A stretch of DNA of 64,000 nucleotides from ZC4RG30 sp963777735 (GCA_963777735.1 CAVZRQ010000008.1:186001-250000), one strand, 5' to 3'; positions 35,487-45,591 are shown, counted from the stretch's first letter. Translations and numbers: made by a program. Notes: generated from the letters alone by a model not told the origin.

Positions 35487-37899
35487 ATGACTGCAACTGC
35501 CCGCTTTCCTCTCCATCGCAGTACCTCCCATCGCTCTCTGGTGCTTGCCGCACTGGTTGGCACGGCGATGTGGCTGCCCGCCGCAGCCGCCGAGTCGACC
35601 CCCGAGCTGCTGGATGAGATCGTGGTCGTGGCCCCTTACGGGCTGTCCCTCGCACGGGATCGGGTGCCTGCCCAGGTTCAGAGTGCCGACGCTGCCCGCA
35701 TCGAAGAACTGCAGCCGCTGGACCTCTCCGACCTGCTGAATCGCGGCTTCGGCAGCGTGTCGATCAATCATGCACAGAACAATCCCCTGCAGCCGGATGT
35801 GAACTTCCGCGGATTCACGGCCTCGCCCTTGCTGGGCCTGCCGCAGGGGTTGTCCGTCTATGCCAACGGTGTGCGCATGAACGAGACCTTCGGCGACACC
35901 GTGAACTGGGATCTGCTGCCAGTCTCGGCGATCCACAGCGTCCAGCTGGTTGCCGGTCCGAGCCCGGTCTTCGGGTTGAACACGCTGGGTGGTGCACTCG
36001 CCGTGCAGCTGAAGGATGGCTTCAACTTCGAAGGGACGCAGGCCGAGAGCTATTTCGGGTCGTTTGGCCGGCTGGGTGCATCGCTGCAGCACGGCGGCAA
36101 CAACGGCAGCTGGGGCTACTACGGCAACATCGACTATTTCGAGGAAGACGGCTGGCGCGACTTCTCGCCTTCCGATGCGCTACGCCTGCATGGGGCGTTG
36201 AGTCATCGCGGCGAGGGATCCCGCTTCGATCTGGCCGTAAGCCATGCAGATAGCAACCTGCGCGGCAACGGTGCGTCGCCAGCGGAATTGCTGGAAATCG
36301 ACCGCAGGCAGGTGTTCACCCATCCGGACATCACCGAGAACAAGCTGACCCAGGTCATTGCGACCGGCTCACGCGAGCTCTCCGCTGCGCTCACGCTCTC
36401 CGGCAATGCGTTCTTCCGCAACCTCGACACCGACACCTTCAACGGCGACGGCACCATCTTCGAAGAGTGCGAGTTTGGTGATGACGAGTTCCTTGTGGAA
36501 GAGGATTTCACCGACCTCAACGAAGACGGCGCGTGCTCGGACGCAGACGATGCCGATATCGAGCTGGTGTTCGATGCGAATGGCGACGCCATCGATGCCG
36601 AGATCGACGACGTGGAGCTCAATGCCATCAACAACATCGGACGCCGCAAGCAGCAGAGCCACGGCGCCTCGATGCAGCTCACCCACAGTAGCGAGCTGGC
36701 CGGCAATCGTCGCAACGATTTCATCACCGGCGCCGCCTTCTCCCGCGGCGAGAGCAGCTTCAATTCGGTGGTGGAGGTTGCCGCGCTGGCAGACGATAGA
36801 TCCACCACGCGCACGGGAATCTTTGCCGACGAATTCCGTACCGCGGTCGACAGCGGCGTCACCACATGGAGCCTGTATGCGGCCAACACGCTGGATCTGA
36901 CCGACAGATTGGCCATGACGCTCGCCGGCCGGTTCGATCACTCGCGGATCACGCTGGCAGATCGCAGCGGTCAGAGCCCGGAACTGAACGGTCGCCACAA
37001 GTTCGGCCGCTTCAATCCCTCAGCCGGGCTGACCTTCCGTGCCCGGCCAGAGCTGCTTTTCTACGCCAGCCTGTCCCAGGCCAGCCGCACTCCTACCGCC
37101 GTCGAACTGGCGTGCGCGGACGAAGATGCGCCGTGCAGCCTGCCCAACGCCTTTCTGGCCGACCCGCCTCTGGATGAAGTGGTGGCGCGCAGTTTCGAGC
37201 TGGGTGCACGCGGTCTCGCGGCCGGTGGCCTGCGCTGGCATCTCGGCGCTTTCCAGACCACCAATCGCGACGACATCCTGTTCCAGACCGTGGGTGGCGC
37301 CCAGGCCAATGTCGGCTTCTTCGCCAATGTCAGCGATACCCGCCGGCGTGGCATCGAGATCGAATTGAAGCAGCAGCTCGGGATGCTCGACTGGTCACTG
37401 GATTACGCGCTGGTGGACGCAACCTTCCAGGATGAGTTTGTCGTCAACAGTCCGAATCATCCCCTGTTCGGCGACGATGCCGCGGATGTGGACGGCGCAG
37501 AGCGCGTCGTCGGGGAAGAAAAGCTGCTGGTTGGCGCCGGCTCCAGCATTCCCGGCATCGCGCGACACCAGGCCAATCTTTCGCTCGACCTGCGCGCCAC
37601 GTCGCGGCTGCGCCTTGGCACGGATCTGTCATGGCGCTCCGGGGTCTACCTGCGCGGCGACGAGATCAATGTCCTCGGACAAGACTCCGTCGTACTTGCT
37701 GGTAAGCCTGCGCGGCGACCTGCGAATCAACGATGCAGTCACGGCGTTTGCCCGCATCGAGAACCTGTTCAACACGAAGTACGAGACATTCGGACTGCTC
37801 GGCGAACCGGACGAAGTGTTCGCGACGTTCGAAGAGCCGCAGTTCTATGGTGCCGGTCCGCCGCGTGGCGCCTGGATCGGCGTGCGCGTCAGTCTTTGA
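35487..37899 (+). pseudogene. TonB-dependent receptor, frameshifted near 37690
   Basis: An outer-membrane receptor of about 804 residues if repaired. The ATG at 35487 gives a signal peptide (LVLAALVGTAMWLPAAAAES), then a TonB-box-like ELLDEIVVVAP and a plug with NPLQPDVNFRGFTASPLLGL and LGGALAVQLKDG. Barrel strands follow. One extracellular loop (codons about 326-380) is highly acidic and holds two EF-hand-like loops, DLNEDGACSDAD (343-354) and DANGDAIDAEID (363-374). The frame breaks at GTCGTAC near 37690: the continuation LLVSLRGDLRINDAVTAFARI and ENLFNTKYE up to 37899 is in the +1 frame, and dropping one base reads GQDSVYLLVSLRGD. It diverges from the kinase gene. Confidence 0.85.
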
Positions 37900-38825
37900 A
37901 CGCGTTGTAGACCGGATCCGGGTTCTTCACGAAGGGCGAGCGGATGTAGTAGGGCGCGCCGGTGAAGGTGGCTTCCACGGCCGTGATGTGGTCGTTCTTC
38001 ACCTTGAAGGATTCGAAGAACGACCAGGTCTGGGGCTCGCGAAAGACAGACCTCGCGGGTGTGCCATCGGTGAGCTTGTACTCATCAAGCACGCCCTTGT
38101 GATCGATGTAGCCGCGGCACATCACGGCACTGCGCACCTCGTCGACCAGAAAGCAGTCGCGGTCGCGCACGCGATTGTTGAATCGATAGCGCCCGCTGCG
38201 AAAGCCCTGCTCGATCTGCGGTGAACAGCAATCCGTTTTCGTTGCGGGTGGCTTCCGGCGTGAAACGCGTCCCGCGGATCTCGCCGTTGTTGAACTGCAG
38301 GGTTTCGAAATAGCCGTTCGCATGCGCGGCAAGCTGTGCCCGGCTGGCGCCCTGCCCGGCGGGCACTTCCCGATGAAAATCCGGATCGCGCAGATAGCGC
38401 CACACATCGCCGATGGGAGTGGGCGGTGAACTCAGGTTGCGACGGGTGGAGAGCACGTGCTCCACCTCCGTGATGCGCGAGTCGACAACCAGCAGCCGGA
38501 TGGCCACGAAGGTCTGGGTGTCGTTCTGCAGGGCAGAGGTATAGATACCCACCTGCCCCGTGACCGGATCCGACAGCACCATGGGCACACCGACCTCCAG
38601 GGTGACGGTGTCCCAGCTGCCGTCTGGGAACGGCATTTCGACATTGTTCTCGACGAATCGCACCCTGCTCGCAAAGGGCGCCAGCTTCGTATCGTGCATC
38701 CGCCATGCAGCGCGATACTGATCCGCGATCTGTTCCAGGCAGACCTTGTCGCAGCGACCTGCTGCAGCGTCTGCGCCCGATGCTGCGAGCAACGCCGCCA
38801 GGACGATGGGAGTCGTGCTACGCAT
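37889..38825 (-). pseudogene. NTF2-like secreted protein, frameshifted near 38220
   Basis: About 311 residues if repaired. The ATG at 38825 gives a signal peptide (MRSTTPIVLAALLAASGADA), followed by VCLEQIADQYRAAWRMHDT and VRFVENNVEMPFPDGSWDT, which resemble tandem NTF2-like domains found beside aromatic catabolism genes. The frame breaks between about 38215 and 38228: IEQGFRSGRYRFNNRVRDRD, then GYIDHKGVLDEY to NPDPVYNAFKD, continue in the +1 frame. Five bases separate it from the ridA-like gene upstream, so it is the third gene of the MFS operon. Biochemical role is unknown. Confidence 0.7.
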
Positions 38826-38830
38826 CCTTG

Positions 38831-39178
38831 CTATACCAGCGCGACCACCTGGATCTCGACCTTGTACTCAGGCGTGACCATCTTGGCTTCGACTGTGGCC
38901 CGGGCAGGCTTGCCGTCCACAGGCACCCAGGCCTCCCAGGCACGGTTCATGTCCGCAAAGGTGCTGATATCGGCCAGATAGATGGTGGCGCTCAGGATGC
39001 GATCCTTGCGGGATCCCGCAACCGCCAGCAACCGATCAATCTCACCGAGCACCTGGCGGGTCTGTCCTTCGACATTCACCGAGGGATCGGTGGCGACCTG
39101 CCCCGCCAGAAACACGAAACCATTGGCAATCACGGCCTGCGACATGCGAGCGCCGGATTCGATTCTCTTGATCAGCAT
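38831..39178 (-). CDS. RidA family protein
   Basis: A 115-residue RidA/YjgF/UK114-type protein. Family marks are VIANGFVFLAGQVATDP, QTRQVLGEIDRLLAVAG, the ILSATIYLADISTFADMN segment and KPARATVEAKM, in which the Arg is the substrate-binding residue of imine deaminases. It may hydrolyse a reactive enamine/imine or act on a catabolic intermediate of the linked transporter's substrate. It starts 11 bases after the MFS gene. Confidence 0.88.
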   Translation of the reverse strand: MLIKRIESGARMSQAVIANGFVFLAGQVATDPSVNVEGQTRQVLGEIDRLLAVAGSRKDRILSATIYLADISTFADMNRAWEAWVPVDGKPARATVEAKMVTPEYKVEIQVVALV

Positions 39179-39189
39179 TGCCTTGCTTC

Positions 39190-40548
39190 CTACTTCTGCA
39201 GACTCTTGTCCAGCTCGCGGTCCGCATCACGCAGGGGCAGCAGGAACATCAACACCATGGCCATCAGTGACCCGAAAGTCATGATTGCCGATACCGTCAG
39301 GAGCTCACTGTTGCCCAGCCAGGTGAACAGGAAACCCGCAAGGATCGGCGAACCCGCCGCACCGGCGCGGCCCACGCCGAGCGCGAAACCGGTGCCGCTG
39401 CCGCGCGCATAAGCCGGGAAGCCGCGTGCAAAGGCCGCGTAGTAGCCAACGATGGCGGCATTCAGGAAGAACATCACCAGGAATGCCGAGAACCGCCAGC
39501 CGGCCAGTGTTTCGTGCCCCATGCCGAAATAGACCACGGCAGCGCATCCCAGCAACTGCGCGACGATGGTCGGGCCCTTGATGTCCCACTTCTTCAGCAG
39601 GAAGCCGAACAGCAACCCGCCGATGGCGCCACCGACATTGGCCCAGGTCAGCGTGGTTGCTGCCACCCCAGGCGCCGTGAAGCCCGCATCGGACACGATC
39701 TGCACCGCGAACTTCAGCAGGTAGTAGAAAGTCAGCGTGTGGAGCATGTAGCCCAGGGCAAGCAGCCACGTGACAGTGCGCAGCTCGGGCTTGGACAGGA
39801 TGTCGGAGATCTTAGGCTTGGGACCTGTCGCCTTGATGACCGGAAGCGAATCGATGGCCGGCTGCGACAGCGCCCGCAGGGAGCGATTGATCTTCTGCAG
39901 CGCATCGGGTGCACGCTTTGCGGCATGGAATGCGGGAGTTTCTGGCACCAGCAGCATGACCAGTGGAATCATGACTGCAGTCACAACCGCACCGAACATG
40001 AACACGGCACGCCAGTCGTAATCCACCAGCAGCCATTCAGAGGCGGCATAGCCGCCGATCACGCCACCCAGCGGATAGCCGATGACATACAGCGCCATGG
40101 ACAGGCTGCGTGAGGCTCTGCTGGTTGTCTCCGCAATGACCGCGTTGGTGGAAGCCAGCATGCCGCCGATGCCGAGGCCGGTGAAGAAACGGAAGATGGT
40201 CAGCCACAACACGGTGGTCGCGGCATGGGCCATGTACATGCCCAAAGCCATGATGACGAGGCAGATCAGCATCGTGAGCTTGCGGCCGGATTTGTCGGCC
40301 AGGCCGCCCAGCAGCACCGAACCGAAGCCCATGCCGATGAGCTCTGCCGACAGCACGATGCCGAGCTCCGACCGCGGGATGCCCCATTCCTTGGTGATGC
40401 CTGGGGCTGCGAAGGCACTGGCGAGCACATCGAAGCCGTCGAGGGCATTCAACAGGACCATCAGCACGACGACGATCCACTGCCGGACGCTCATCGGGTT
40501 GTCGTCGATCACTGCGATCGGGTTGGTCCCGCCAGTACTTACTGCCAT
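39190..40548 (-). CDS. MFS transporter, aromatic acid:H+ symporter (AAHS) type
   Basis: A 452-residue inner-membrane transporter with about 12 helices. The first helix carries NALDGFDVLASAFAAPGI, whose Asp-Gly-Phe-Asp motif is typical of AAHS proteins such as PcaK and BenK; GLADKSGRK is the loop 2-3 MFS motif. It should import an aromatic or related carboxylate. It heads an operon with RidA and the NTF2-like gene. Confidence 0.88.
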   Translation of the reverse strand: MAVSTGGTNPIAVIDDNPMSVRQWIVVVLMVLLNALDGFDVLASAFAAPGITKEWGIPRSELGIVLSAELIGMGFGSVLLGGLADKSGRKLTMLICLVIMALGMYMAHAATTVLWLTIFRFFTGLGIGGMLASTNAVIAETTSRASRSLSMALYVIGYPLGGVIGGYAASEWLLVDYDWRAVFMFGAVVTAVMIPLVMLLVPETPAFHAAKRAPDALQKINRSLRALSQPAIDSLPVIKATGPKPKISDILSKPELRTVTWLLALGYMLHTLTFYYLLKFAVQIVSDAGFTAPGVAATTLTWANVGGAIGGLLFGFLLKKWDIKGPTIVAQLLGCAAVVYFGMGHETLAGWRFSAFLVMFFLNAAIVGYYAAFARGFPAYARGSGTGFALGVGRAGAAGSPILAGFLFTWLGNSELLTVSAIMTFGSLMAMVLMFLLPLRDADRELDKSLQK

Positions 40549-40668
40549 GAGTCGAATCCCCCTGATTTAACAAGATGACCGTTTCTTTGCGTGACGGCCT
40601 GTGAGCGGCGAGAATATCACAGGCCTCAGCTTTCGCAGGATGCGCCGGAGATCCGCTTCGGGAACCAC

Positions 40669-41808
40669 ATGTCAGGATCGCAGGACTTCATTCAACGGCT
40701 GCTGCTGGGCGATCTAGCCCAGGCGCCGGAGCGCGTGCGGGCGCGAATGCTGGAATCGATCCCGACCACCACGATATCGCTGGTTTTCTACTCGACCACC
40801 CTGATCGTGATCTGCGCCACCACGGTCTACATCAGCCGTGCGCCCTGGGCCTGGGCATGGCTCATCGCCTCGATCTTCCTGATCGCCTGGCGCGCCATTC
40901 ACCCTGCCCTGGAGAAGCGCAGGGGTCGCAAGGCGCCGCTGCCCAGCATCATGATGTCCAGTGGTCTTGCAATGGCGAGCTTCGGATTCGGTTGTGCCGA
41001 AAGCATCGCAACGGGCGACATCGCCCTGACCACCATGGCAATGAGCGGCACCATGGGAGTTCTCGCGGGTCTCGCGACTCGCTGGGCGGCGTTACCGCGG
41101 GCGGCAATCCTGACCATGCTGTTGTCGGTGGTGCCTCCCATGGTGGTGCTGTGCCTGCAGGGCGGCGCGCATATCCTGGCTGCCGTTTCCATGGGATTCG
41201 TGATGCTGTCGATCGCGGCCTTCACTGTGCATAACCAGGAATATCTGCTGGCGGCGATCACCGCCGAGGAACTGCACCGGCGCATGGCACAGACGGATCA
41301 TCTGACGGGCCTCGCCAACCGATCGGAACTCATGCACCAGATGGCCGCCGCCTGTGCCTCCTTGCCGGAAATCGGCTCCCGTGGGCGCGGCAGGACTTTC
41401 GCCGTGCTCTACATCGACCTGGATGGTTTCAAGGCCATCAATGATACCTATGGTCATGCCGCTGGCGACGAAGTGCTGCAGCGAGTAGCCGATTGCCTGC
41501 GTCAGGTGACCGGACCTGAAGAACTGGTCGCCCGCATTGGCGGTGACGAATTCGTGGTCATGCTGGGCGATGGCGATGCCCTGACGGCCAGGACAGTGGC
41601 GGATGAGATCATTGCCGTCATTTCGCGCGAACACCGCATTGCCGACGGCCGGAAATTGCGGGTGGGCTGCAGTGTGGGGCTATGTATTGCGCCAGACCAG
41701 GGACGTGATCCGGAGGTGCTGCTGGCACGCGCCGATGCCGCGCTTTACGAGATCAAACACCAGGGCAAGGGGCAGACGGGAGTGTGGCGGGCAATCGGCG
41801 AAGCCTGA
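40669..41808 (+). CDS. Membrane diguanylate cyclase (GGDEF)
   Basis: A 379-residue protein starting at MSGSQDFIQRLLLG. Residues about 28-205 hold several membrane helices (TISLVFYSTTLIVICATTVY, WLIASIFLIAW, AILTMLLSVVPPMVVLCL). The C-terminal GGDEF domain has TDHLTGLANRSEL, YIDLDGFKAINDTYGHAAGD and the active-site RIGGDEF, all canonical, so it should make c-di-GMP. The inhibitory site RxxD is absent: the matching position reads GPEE. A longer upstream start exists but would place extra polar residues in front. Confidence 0.92.
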   Translation: MSGSQDFIQRLLLGDLAQAPERVRARMLESIPTTTISLVFYSTTLIVICATTVYISRAPWAWAWLIASIFLIAWRAIHPALEKRRGRKAPLPSIMMSSGLAMASFGFGCAESIATGDIALTTMAMSGTMGVLAGLATRWAALPRAAILTMLLSVVPPMVVLCLQGGAHILAAVSMGFVMLSIAAFTVHNQEYLLAAITAEELHRRMAQTDHLTGLANRSELMHQMAAACASLPEIGSRGRGRTFAVLYIDLDGFKAINDTYGHAAGDEVLQRVADCLRQVTGPEELVARIGGDEFVVMLGDGDALTARTVADEIIAVISREHRIADGRKLRVGCSVGLCIAPDQGRDPEVLLARADAALYEIKHQGKGQTGVWRAIGEA

Positions 41809-41839
41809 AGCTTCGCCGATGCCGCCTGGTCAATGCCGC

Positions 41840-42223
41840 TCAGGCCGGCAGGAAGCAATAAGTGCAGATCTTGTTGCCGTCCGGGTCACGCAGGTAGGCC
41901 GCGTAGGCAGTCGGGGTGAAGGTGCGAGGACCAGGCTCCCCCTCGCAGGTGCCGCCGTTTGCCAGACCAGCCTTGTGGAATTCATGCACGGCAGCGCGGC
42001 TTGGCGCCACAAAGCCGACGGTGCCGCCGTTTGCAAAGCAGGCGTCTTTGCCATTGGCGGGCTTGGTGATCAGGAACTCCGGGGCATCTTTCCCGTACAG
42101 GAATGCCTTGTCGCCAAAGGGGCCCAGGTTGTTGATGCCCAGCGTCGCCAGCGTGGCGTCATAAAACTTGCGTGATTTGGCGACATCGTTGGCGCCAAGA
42201 ACTACGTGCGTGAAGATTGCCAT
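41840..42223 (-). CDS. VOC superfamily protein (glyoxalase/dioxygenase fold)
   Basis: A 127-residue vicinal-oxygen-chelate protein. The ATG at 42223 gives MAIFTHVVLGANDVAKSRKF, with the first metal-ligand His; the C-terminal part has AAYLRDPDGNKICTYCF. Members include glyoxalases and resistance proteins; no substrate can be called. It diverges from the glutathione peroxidase gene. Confidence 0.85.
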   Translation of the reverse strand: MAIFTHVVLGANDVAKSRKFYDATLATLGINNLGPFGDKAFLYGKDAPEFLITKPANGKDACFANGGTVGFVAPSRAAVHEFHKAGLANGGTCEGEPGPRTFTPTAYAAYLRDPDGNKICTYCFLPA

Positions 42224-42387
42224 GACTTTCCTACCCCGATTATTGGTTGTGTTCGGAATCCGGAGCTGAAGTCCGTCCATTCCAGCGCGAAATGATACAG
42301 CCCCCCTGCGAACGGAGCTACAAGCCACGCCTGTCCAAGGGTATGGTATGCCCCAAGTCAGGCCAACCGGCCGCTGGGAGCAATTTC

Positions 42388-42960
42388 ATGAAAGTCAGCA
42401 CCACCCTTCTGTCTGCCATGCTGGCAACTGCAGTTCTGCCCTTGCCCGGTTCCTTGAGTTTCGCCGCTGCGCCTGAGGCGAGGCAATGCCCTGCCTATCT
42501 CGATCATGATTTCCGCAAACTGCATTCGTCACAAAGCCTGAATCTGTGCAAGGCCTACCCGGGCAAGGCGATGCTGATCATCAATACCGCGAGCAACTGC
42601 GGCTTCACCCCGCAGTACAAGAGCCTTGAAGCGATCCATGAAAAATACAAGGACCGCGGACTGGTCGTGGTTGGTTTCGCATCCAACGACTTCCTCCAGG
42701 AAACTTCGGATGAAGCGGCGTCTGCCGAGATCTGCTTTCTCAACAACGGCGTGACATTTCCCGTTCTCGCGGCCACGAAGGTCACGGGTCCTGATGCCAA
42801 CGCGGTGTTCAGGGAATTGAACCGGCAGGCCAATGAACCCAAGTGGAACTTCAACAAATACCTCGTGGCTGCGGATGGCAGCGTCATGAAGCACTTCGAG
42901 AGTGCAGTGACTCCTGAGAGCACCGAGTTCACGAGGGAGATCGAGAAGCTGCTGAAATAA
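42388..42960 (+). CDS. Exported glutathione peroxidase-like thiol peroxidase
   Basis: A 190-residue protein with a signal peptide (MKVSTTLLSAMLATAVLPLP). The catalytic cysteine is Cys71 in NTASNCGFTPQYKSLE, and WNFNKYLV supplies the Trp and Asn of the usual tetrad. The expected Gln of the third motif is Asp here (GFASNDF). The second cysteine, CFLNN, may resolve the disulfide so that thioredoxin rather than glutathione is the reductant, as in many bacterial members. It should reduce peroxides in the periplasm. Confidence 0.88.
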   Translation: MKVSTTLLSAMLATAVLPLPGSLSFAAAPEARQCPAYLDHDFRKLHSSQSLNLCKAYPGKAMLIINTASNCGFTPQYKSLEAIHEKYKDRGLVVVGFASNDFLQETSDEAASAEICFLNNGVTFPVLAATKVTGPDANAVFRELNRQANEPKWNFNKYLVAADGSVMKHFESAVTPESTEFTREIEKLLK

Positions 42961-43086
42961 ACAGGGCGACCTGTTTGTCAGGACAAACCGCCTGCGGCCT
43001 ATTGCCAACACGATATGTGCAGTGCAACATGAATCGGGAAGTCACAAGGATAGTGACCCCAGGTTGCCTCTGGCGAAAGGGATTTC

Positions 43087-44103
43087 ATGTTGCAGGAAGG
43101 ACCCGGATCCATCGAGGAGGCCATCCTCCATTGCATCAGCGAAGGCGTGATGCTCCTCGGGCCAGACGGGACGATCCTGTTCGCCAACCCGGCCCTGGAG
43201 AATCTCTTCGGTTACTCCCAGGGACATCTGGATGGCCGGGACGTGAATCTGCTTGGTCTTTGCTGCCAGGAACACCCCGTTCGCCTGCTGCGCAACTTGC
43301 TCGACGATCCGGGATGTGAGAGCGGTTCCTCGATAAGCCTGTGCGGGCTGCGCCTCGACAATTCAAGGTGCCTGCTGCGGGGATATATCTCCTCCGTTCA
43401 GCTCGGCGGCCGTCGTTGCAGGATGGCAATACTCAGGGACGCCGCCGAACCCACGCAGCTGGAAATCGGTCAGGCGCAGGTGGCAACGCGCGAGATGCAG
43501 CGCATCGGCAGCGATCTGCACGACGGGGTCGGCCAGTTGCTGGTTGGCATCGCGCTGTCTCTCCACAGCGTGACTCGAAACGCCGCAGATGCCGAAAGAC
43601 CAGACTTGGCAGCGGAAGTTGCGGCGATCATCGGGATGGTCAATGCCGTCATCTCCAGTTCACGATCCCTGGCCCGCCGTCTGTCGCCGGTGCACCCTTC
43701 CCGCGAAGGTTTGATAGAGGCATTGGACGAGCTCGCAGAACAATTGTGGCGAGCGCATCGGGTGCGGGTGGACCTCGAGCTGGATCTGTCGCCCGACCTT
43801 CAGATTGATGAATGCGTGGCTACAACATTTTGCCGGATTGCGCAGGAAGGGGCACTGAACGCCGCCTGCCATGCGGACGTAACGAGCATCCGGCTTTGTT
43901 TGCGCAATGCGGGTCCCGAAATGGAACTGCTGGTTGTGGACGACGGCAAGGGTTTTGATCCGCTGCAGACGGCAGGCGGCATCGGATTGCGCGTCATGCA
44001 GTTGCAGGCCCTGCAGGTCGGTGGCCATCTGACGGTCGAGTCGCACCCGGACTCTGGCACCACGCTGCGATGCCACCGCTACAGCGCCGCAGCCAGAGGG
44101 TGA
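43087..44103 (+). CDS. PAS-domain sensor histidine kinase (HisKA_3 type)
   Basis: A 338-residue soluble kinase. The N-terminal PAS domain (about 8-120) starts EEAILHCISEGVMLLGPDGT and NPALENLFGYS. The dimerisation domain has MQRIGSDLHDGVGQLLVG with His145 as phospho-acceptor. The ATPase domain shows FCRIAQEGALNAACHA and VDDGKGFDP, then GIGLRVMQLQA. No response regulator is adjacent, so it is an orphan kinase; it converges with the degenerate kinase gene at 44119. Confidence 0.87.
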   Translation: MLQEGPGSIEEAILHCISEGVMLLGPDGTILFANPALENLFGYSQGHLDGRDVNLLGLCCQEHPVRLLRNLLDDPGCESGSSISLCGLRLDNSRCLLRGYISSVQLGGRRCRMAILRDAAEPTQLEIGQAQVATREMQRIGSDLHDGVGQLLVGIALSLHSVTRNAADAERPDLAAEVAAIIGMVNAVISSSRSLARRLSPVHPSREGLIEALDELAEQLWRAHRVRVDLELDLSPDLQIDECVATTFCRIAQEGALNAACHADVTSIRLCLRNAGPEMELLVVDDGKGFDPLQTAGGIGLRVMQLQALQVGGHLTVESHPDSGTTLRCHRYSAAARG

Positions 44104-44118
44104 ATCAAGCTGGAATGT

Positions 44119-45348
44119 TTACGCCACCCACATCGACATGGGGGACTGGTTGTGCTGAAGAGGCCGCGTTTCGCGACGCAGCGCAATGCTCACTTCGAGC
44201 GTCGTGCCGCGACTGGCGTCACCGGAAACCCGCAGCTCGCCACCTGCCCCCGCGATGCGCTCCGATGACGCAAACAACCCAAGGGCGCTCTCCTTCATGA
44301 GATCCGCATTGCAGATGCCGATGCCATCGTCGACGATCTTCAGCACGACCTCATTCTGGTTGGAGCTGACCGTCACGCTCATGTGTTTTGCCCGCGCGTG
44401 CTGCACCACATTGTCGATGCCTGCCCGGGCAACAACGTAAAGCGCTTCCTGCGCTGGTGCGCCGATAGGCAATGAATCCGTGGGACATGTCAGCGAAAGC
44501 TCGATGCCTGCAGCAGCTGCCTGCTCGCTGGCATAACGTTCCAGTGCGCCCGCAAAACCCAGCTCTTCCACGCCTGGCGGGCGCATCTCGAACATGGCGC
44601 GGCGCACTGCATCCATGCCCTCTTCTGCTTCGTCTGCCAGCAGTGTCAGTTCGGCGCAAAGACCATCTGGAAGGTCGTTGCGACTGGCAAGGCTGTCGAG
44701 CCGCTGCCTCAGCAATGCGAGGCTTCTGGAAACCTCGGAATTCATGCGGTTGACCAGGGTATTGCGCTCGATCTCGCGCAGCGACTCCATGCGCTGCACG
44801 ATGGCACCGATGCGGGAAGCCTGCTTGCTGGCGTCGTTTGCGGAAGCTTCCGGAAGGGCTTGAACAAGGCCGGAAAGCGCCAGTTGCTCACGGTTCACGG
44901 TGCTGATGTGCGGACGCCCGATGCACCGTACCTGCCGCGTGCTGGCATCGCCCGTACGTACGCGGAACTCCACCGAGAACTCGCGTTTCAATTGTATTGC
45001 CCGGAGGAAGGCGCGCCGCACCTGCATCTGGTCGTCGGGATGTGCGCGGGAAATCAGCGATTCGAATACCGCCGGGGTATCTGCCGCCACGTTCAGCAGT
45101 GCCTGGCACCTGGCCGACCAGCTCAACTCACCCGTCGTGGGTTCCAGTGTCCAGAAACCCAGCTTGCTGGCGTCCGCCGCGAGTTCCAGCTGGCTCTCTC
45201 TCGCCTTGAGCCGCGTTTCAAGAAACTGCGAACGAAATCTGGAATTCACCATTTGCAACGATCCCTGTTCCTGTTGATTCCCGGATAACGCCGGATGCGG
45301 TGGAGAGAGGCGGTTCCATGCCTCGGAATTTCGGGGAGTTTGCGACAT
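44119..45348 (-). CDS. PAS-domain histidine kinase-like protein lacking the phospho-acceptor His
   Basis: A 409-residue protein with an AAGGA ribosome site before the ATG at 45348. A PAS domain (about 50-165) has ADASKLGFWTLEPTTGELSW and AHPDDQMQVRRAF. The dimerisation helix reads REIERNTLVNRMNSEVSRSL: aligned to the E-R-x-x-L-x-x-x-L-H-D consensus, the His position is Asn203. The ATPase domain is recognisable (VVARAGIDNVVQHARA, VDDGIGI). It may bind ATP and act as a scaffold or allosteric partner. It diverges from the pilus operon and converges with the intact kinase at 43087. Confidence 0.8.
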   Translation of the reverse strand: MSQTPRNSEAWNRLSPPHPALSGNQQEQGSLQMVNSRFRSQFLETRLKARESQLELAADASKLGFWTLEPTTGELSWSARCQALLNVAADTPAVFESLISRAHPDDQMQVRRAFLRAIQLKREFSVEFRVRTGDASTRQVRCIGRPHISTVNREQLALSGLVQALPEASANDASKQASRIGAIVQRMESLREIERNTLVNRMNSEVSRSLALLRQRLDSLASRNDLPDGLCAELTLLADEAEEGMDAVRRAMFEMRPPGVEELGFAGALERYASEQAAAAGIELSLTCPTDSLPIGAPAQEALYVVARAGIDNVVQHARAKHMSVTVSSNQNEVVLKIVDDGIGICNADLMKESALGLFASSERIAGAGGELRVSGDASRGTTLEVSIALRRETRPLQHNQSPMSMWVA

Positions 45349-45372
45349 AGTTCCTTACGCCGTGCAATTAAT

Positions 45373-45402
45373 TTGACAATATCCATCGCGCTTCGACATA
45401 TT
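45373..45402 (+). promoter_or_regulatory. Candidate sigma-70 promoter of the pilus operon
   Basis: TTGACA at 45373-45378 and CATATT at 45397-45402 are separated by 18 bases in an AT-rich patch of otherwise GC-rich DNA. This is the best promoter match upstream of the pilin gene and would give a leader of about 220 bases. Confidence 0.45.
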
Positions 45403-45591
45403 GCGGCGCCGAAATCAGGGCTGTTCCCGGCCGCAGCGGCAAATCCTAGCCGCAGCACCAGCCGGGAAGCGTGCGCCGTGCAGCAAACTGGGATCCCGTC
45501 GGCAGGCCGGCGGAAAACTTTAGCCGCCTGCTGAGAAATTGCGGACGACGTCACGTCGCTTCGCAGAGACACGCAGAAGACTGTCACGCAG

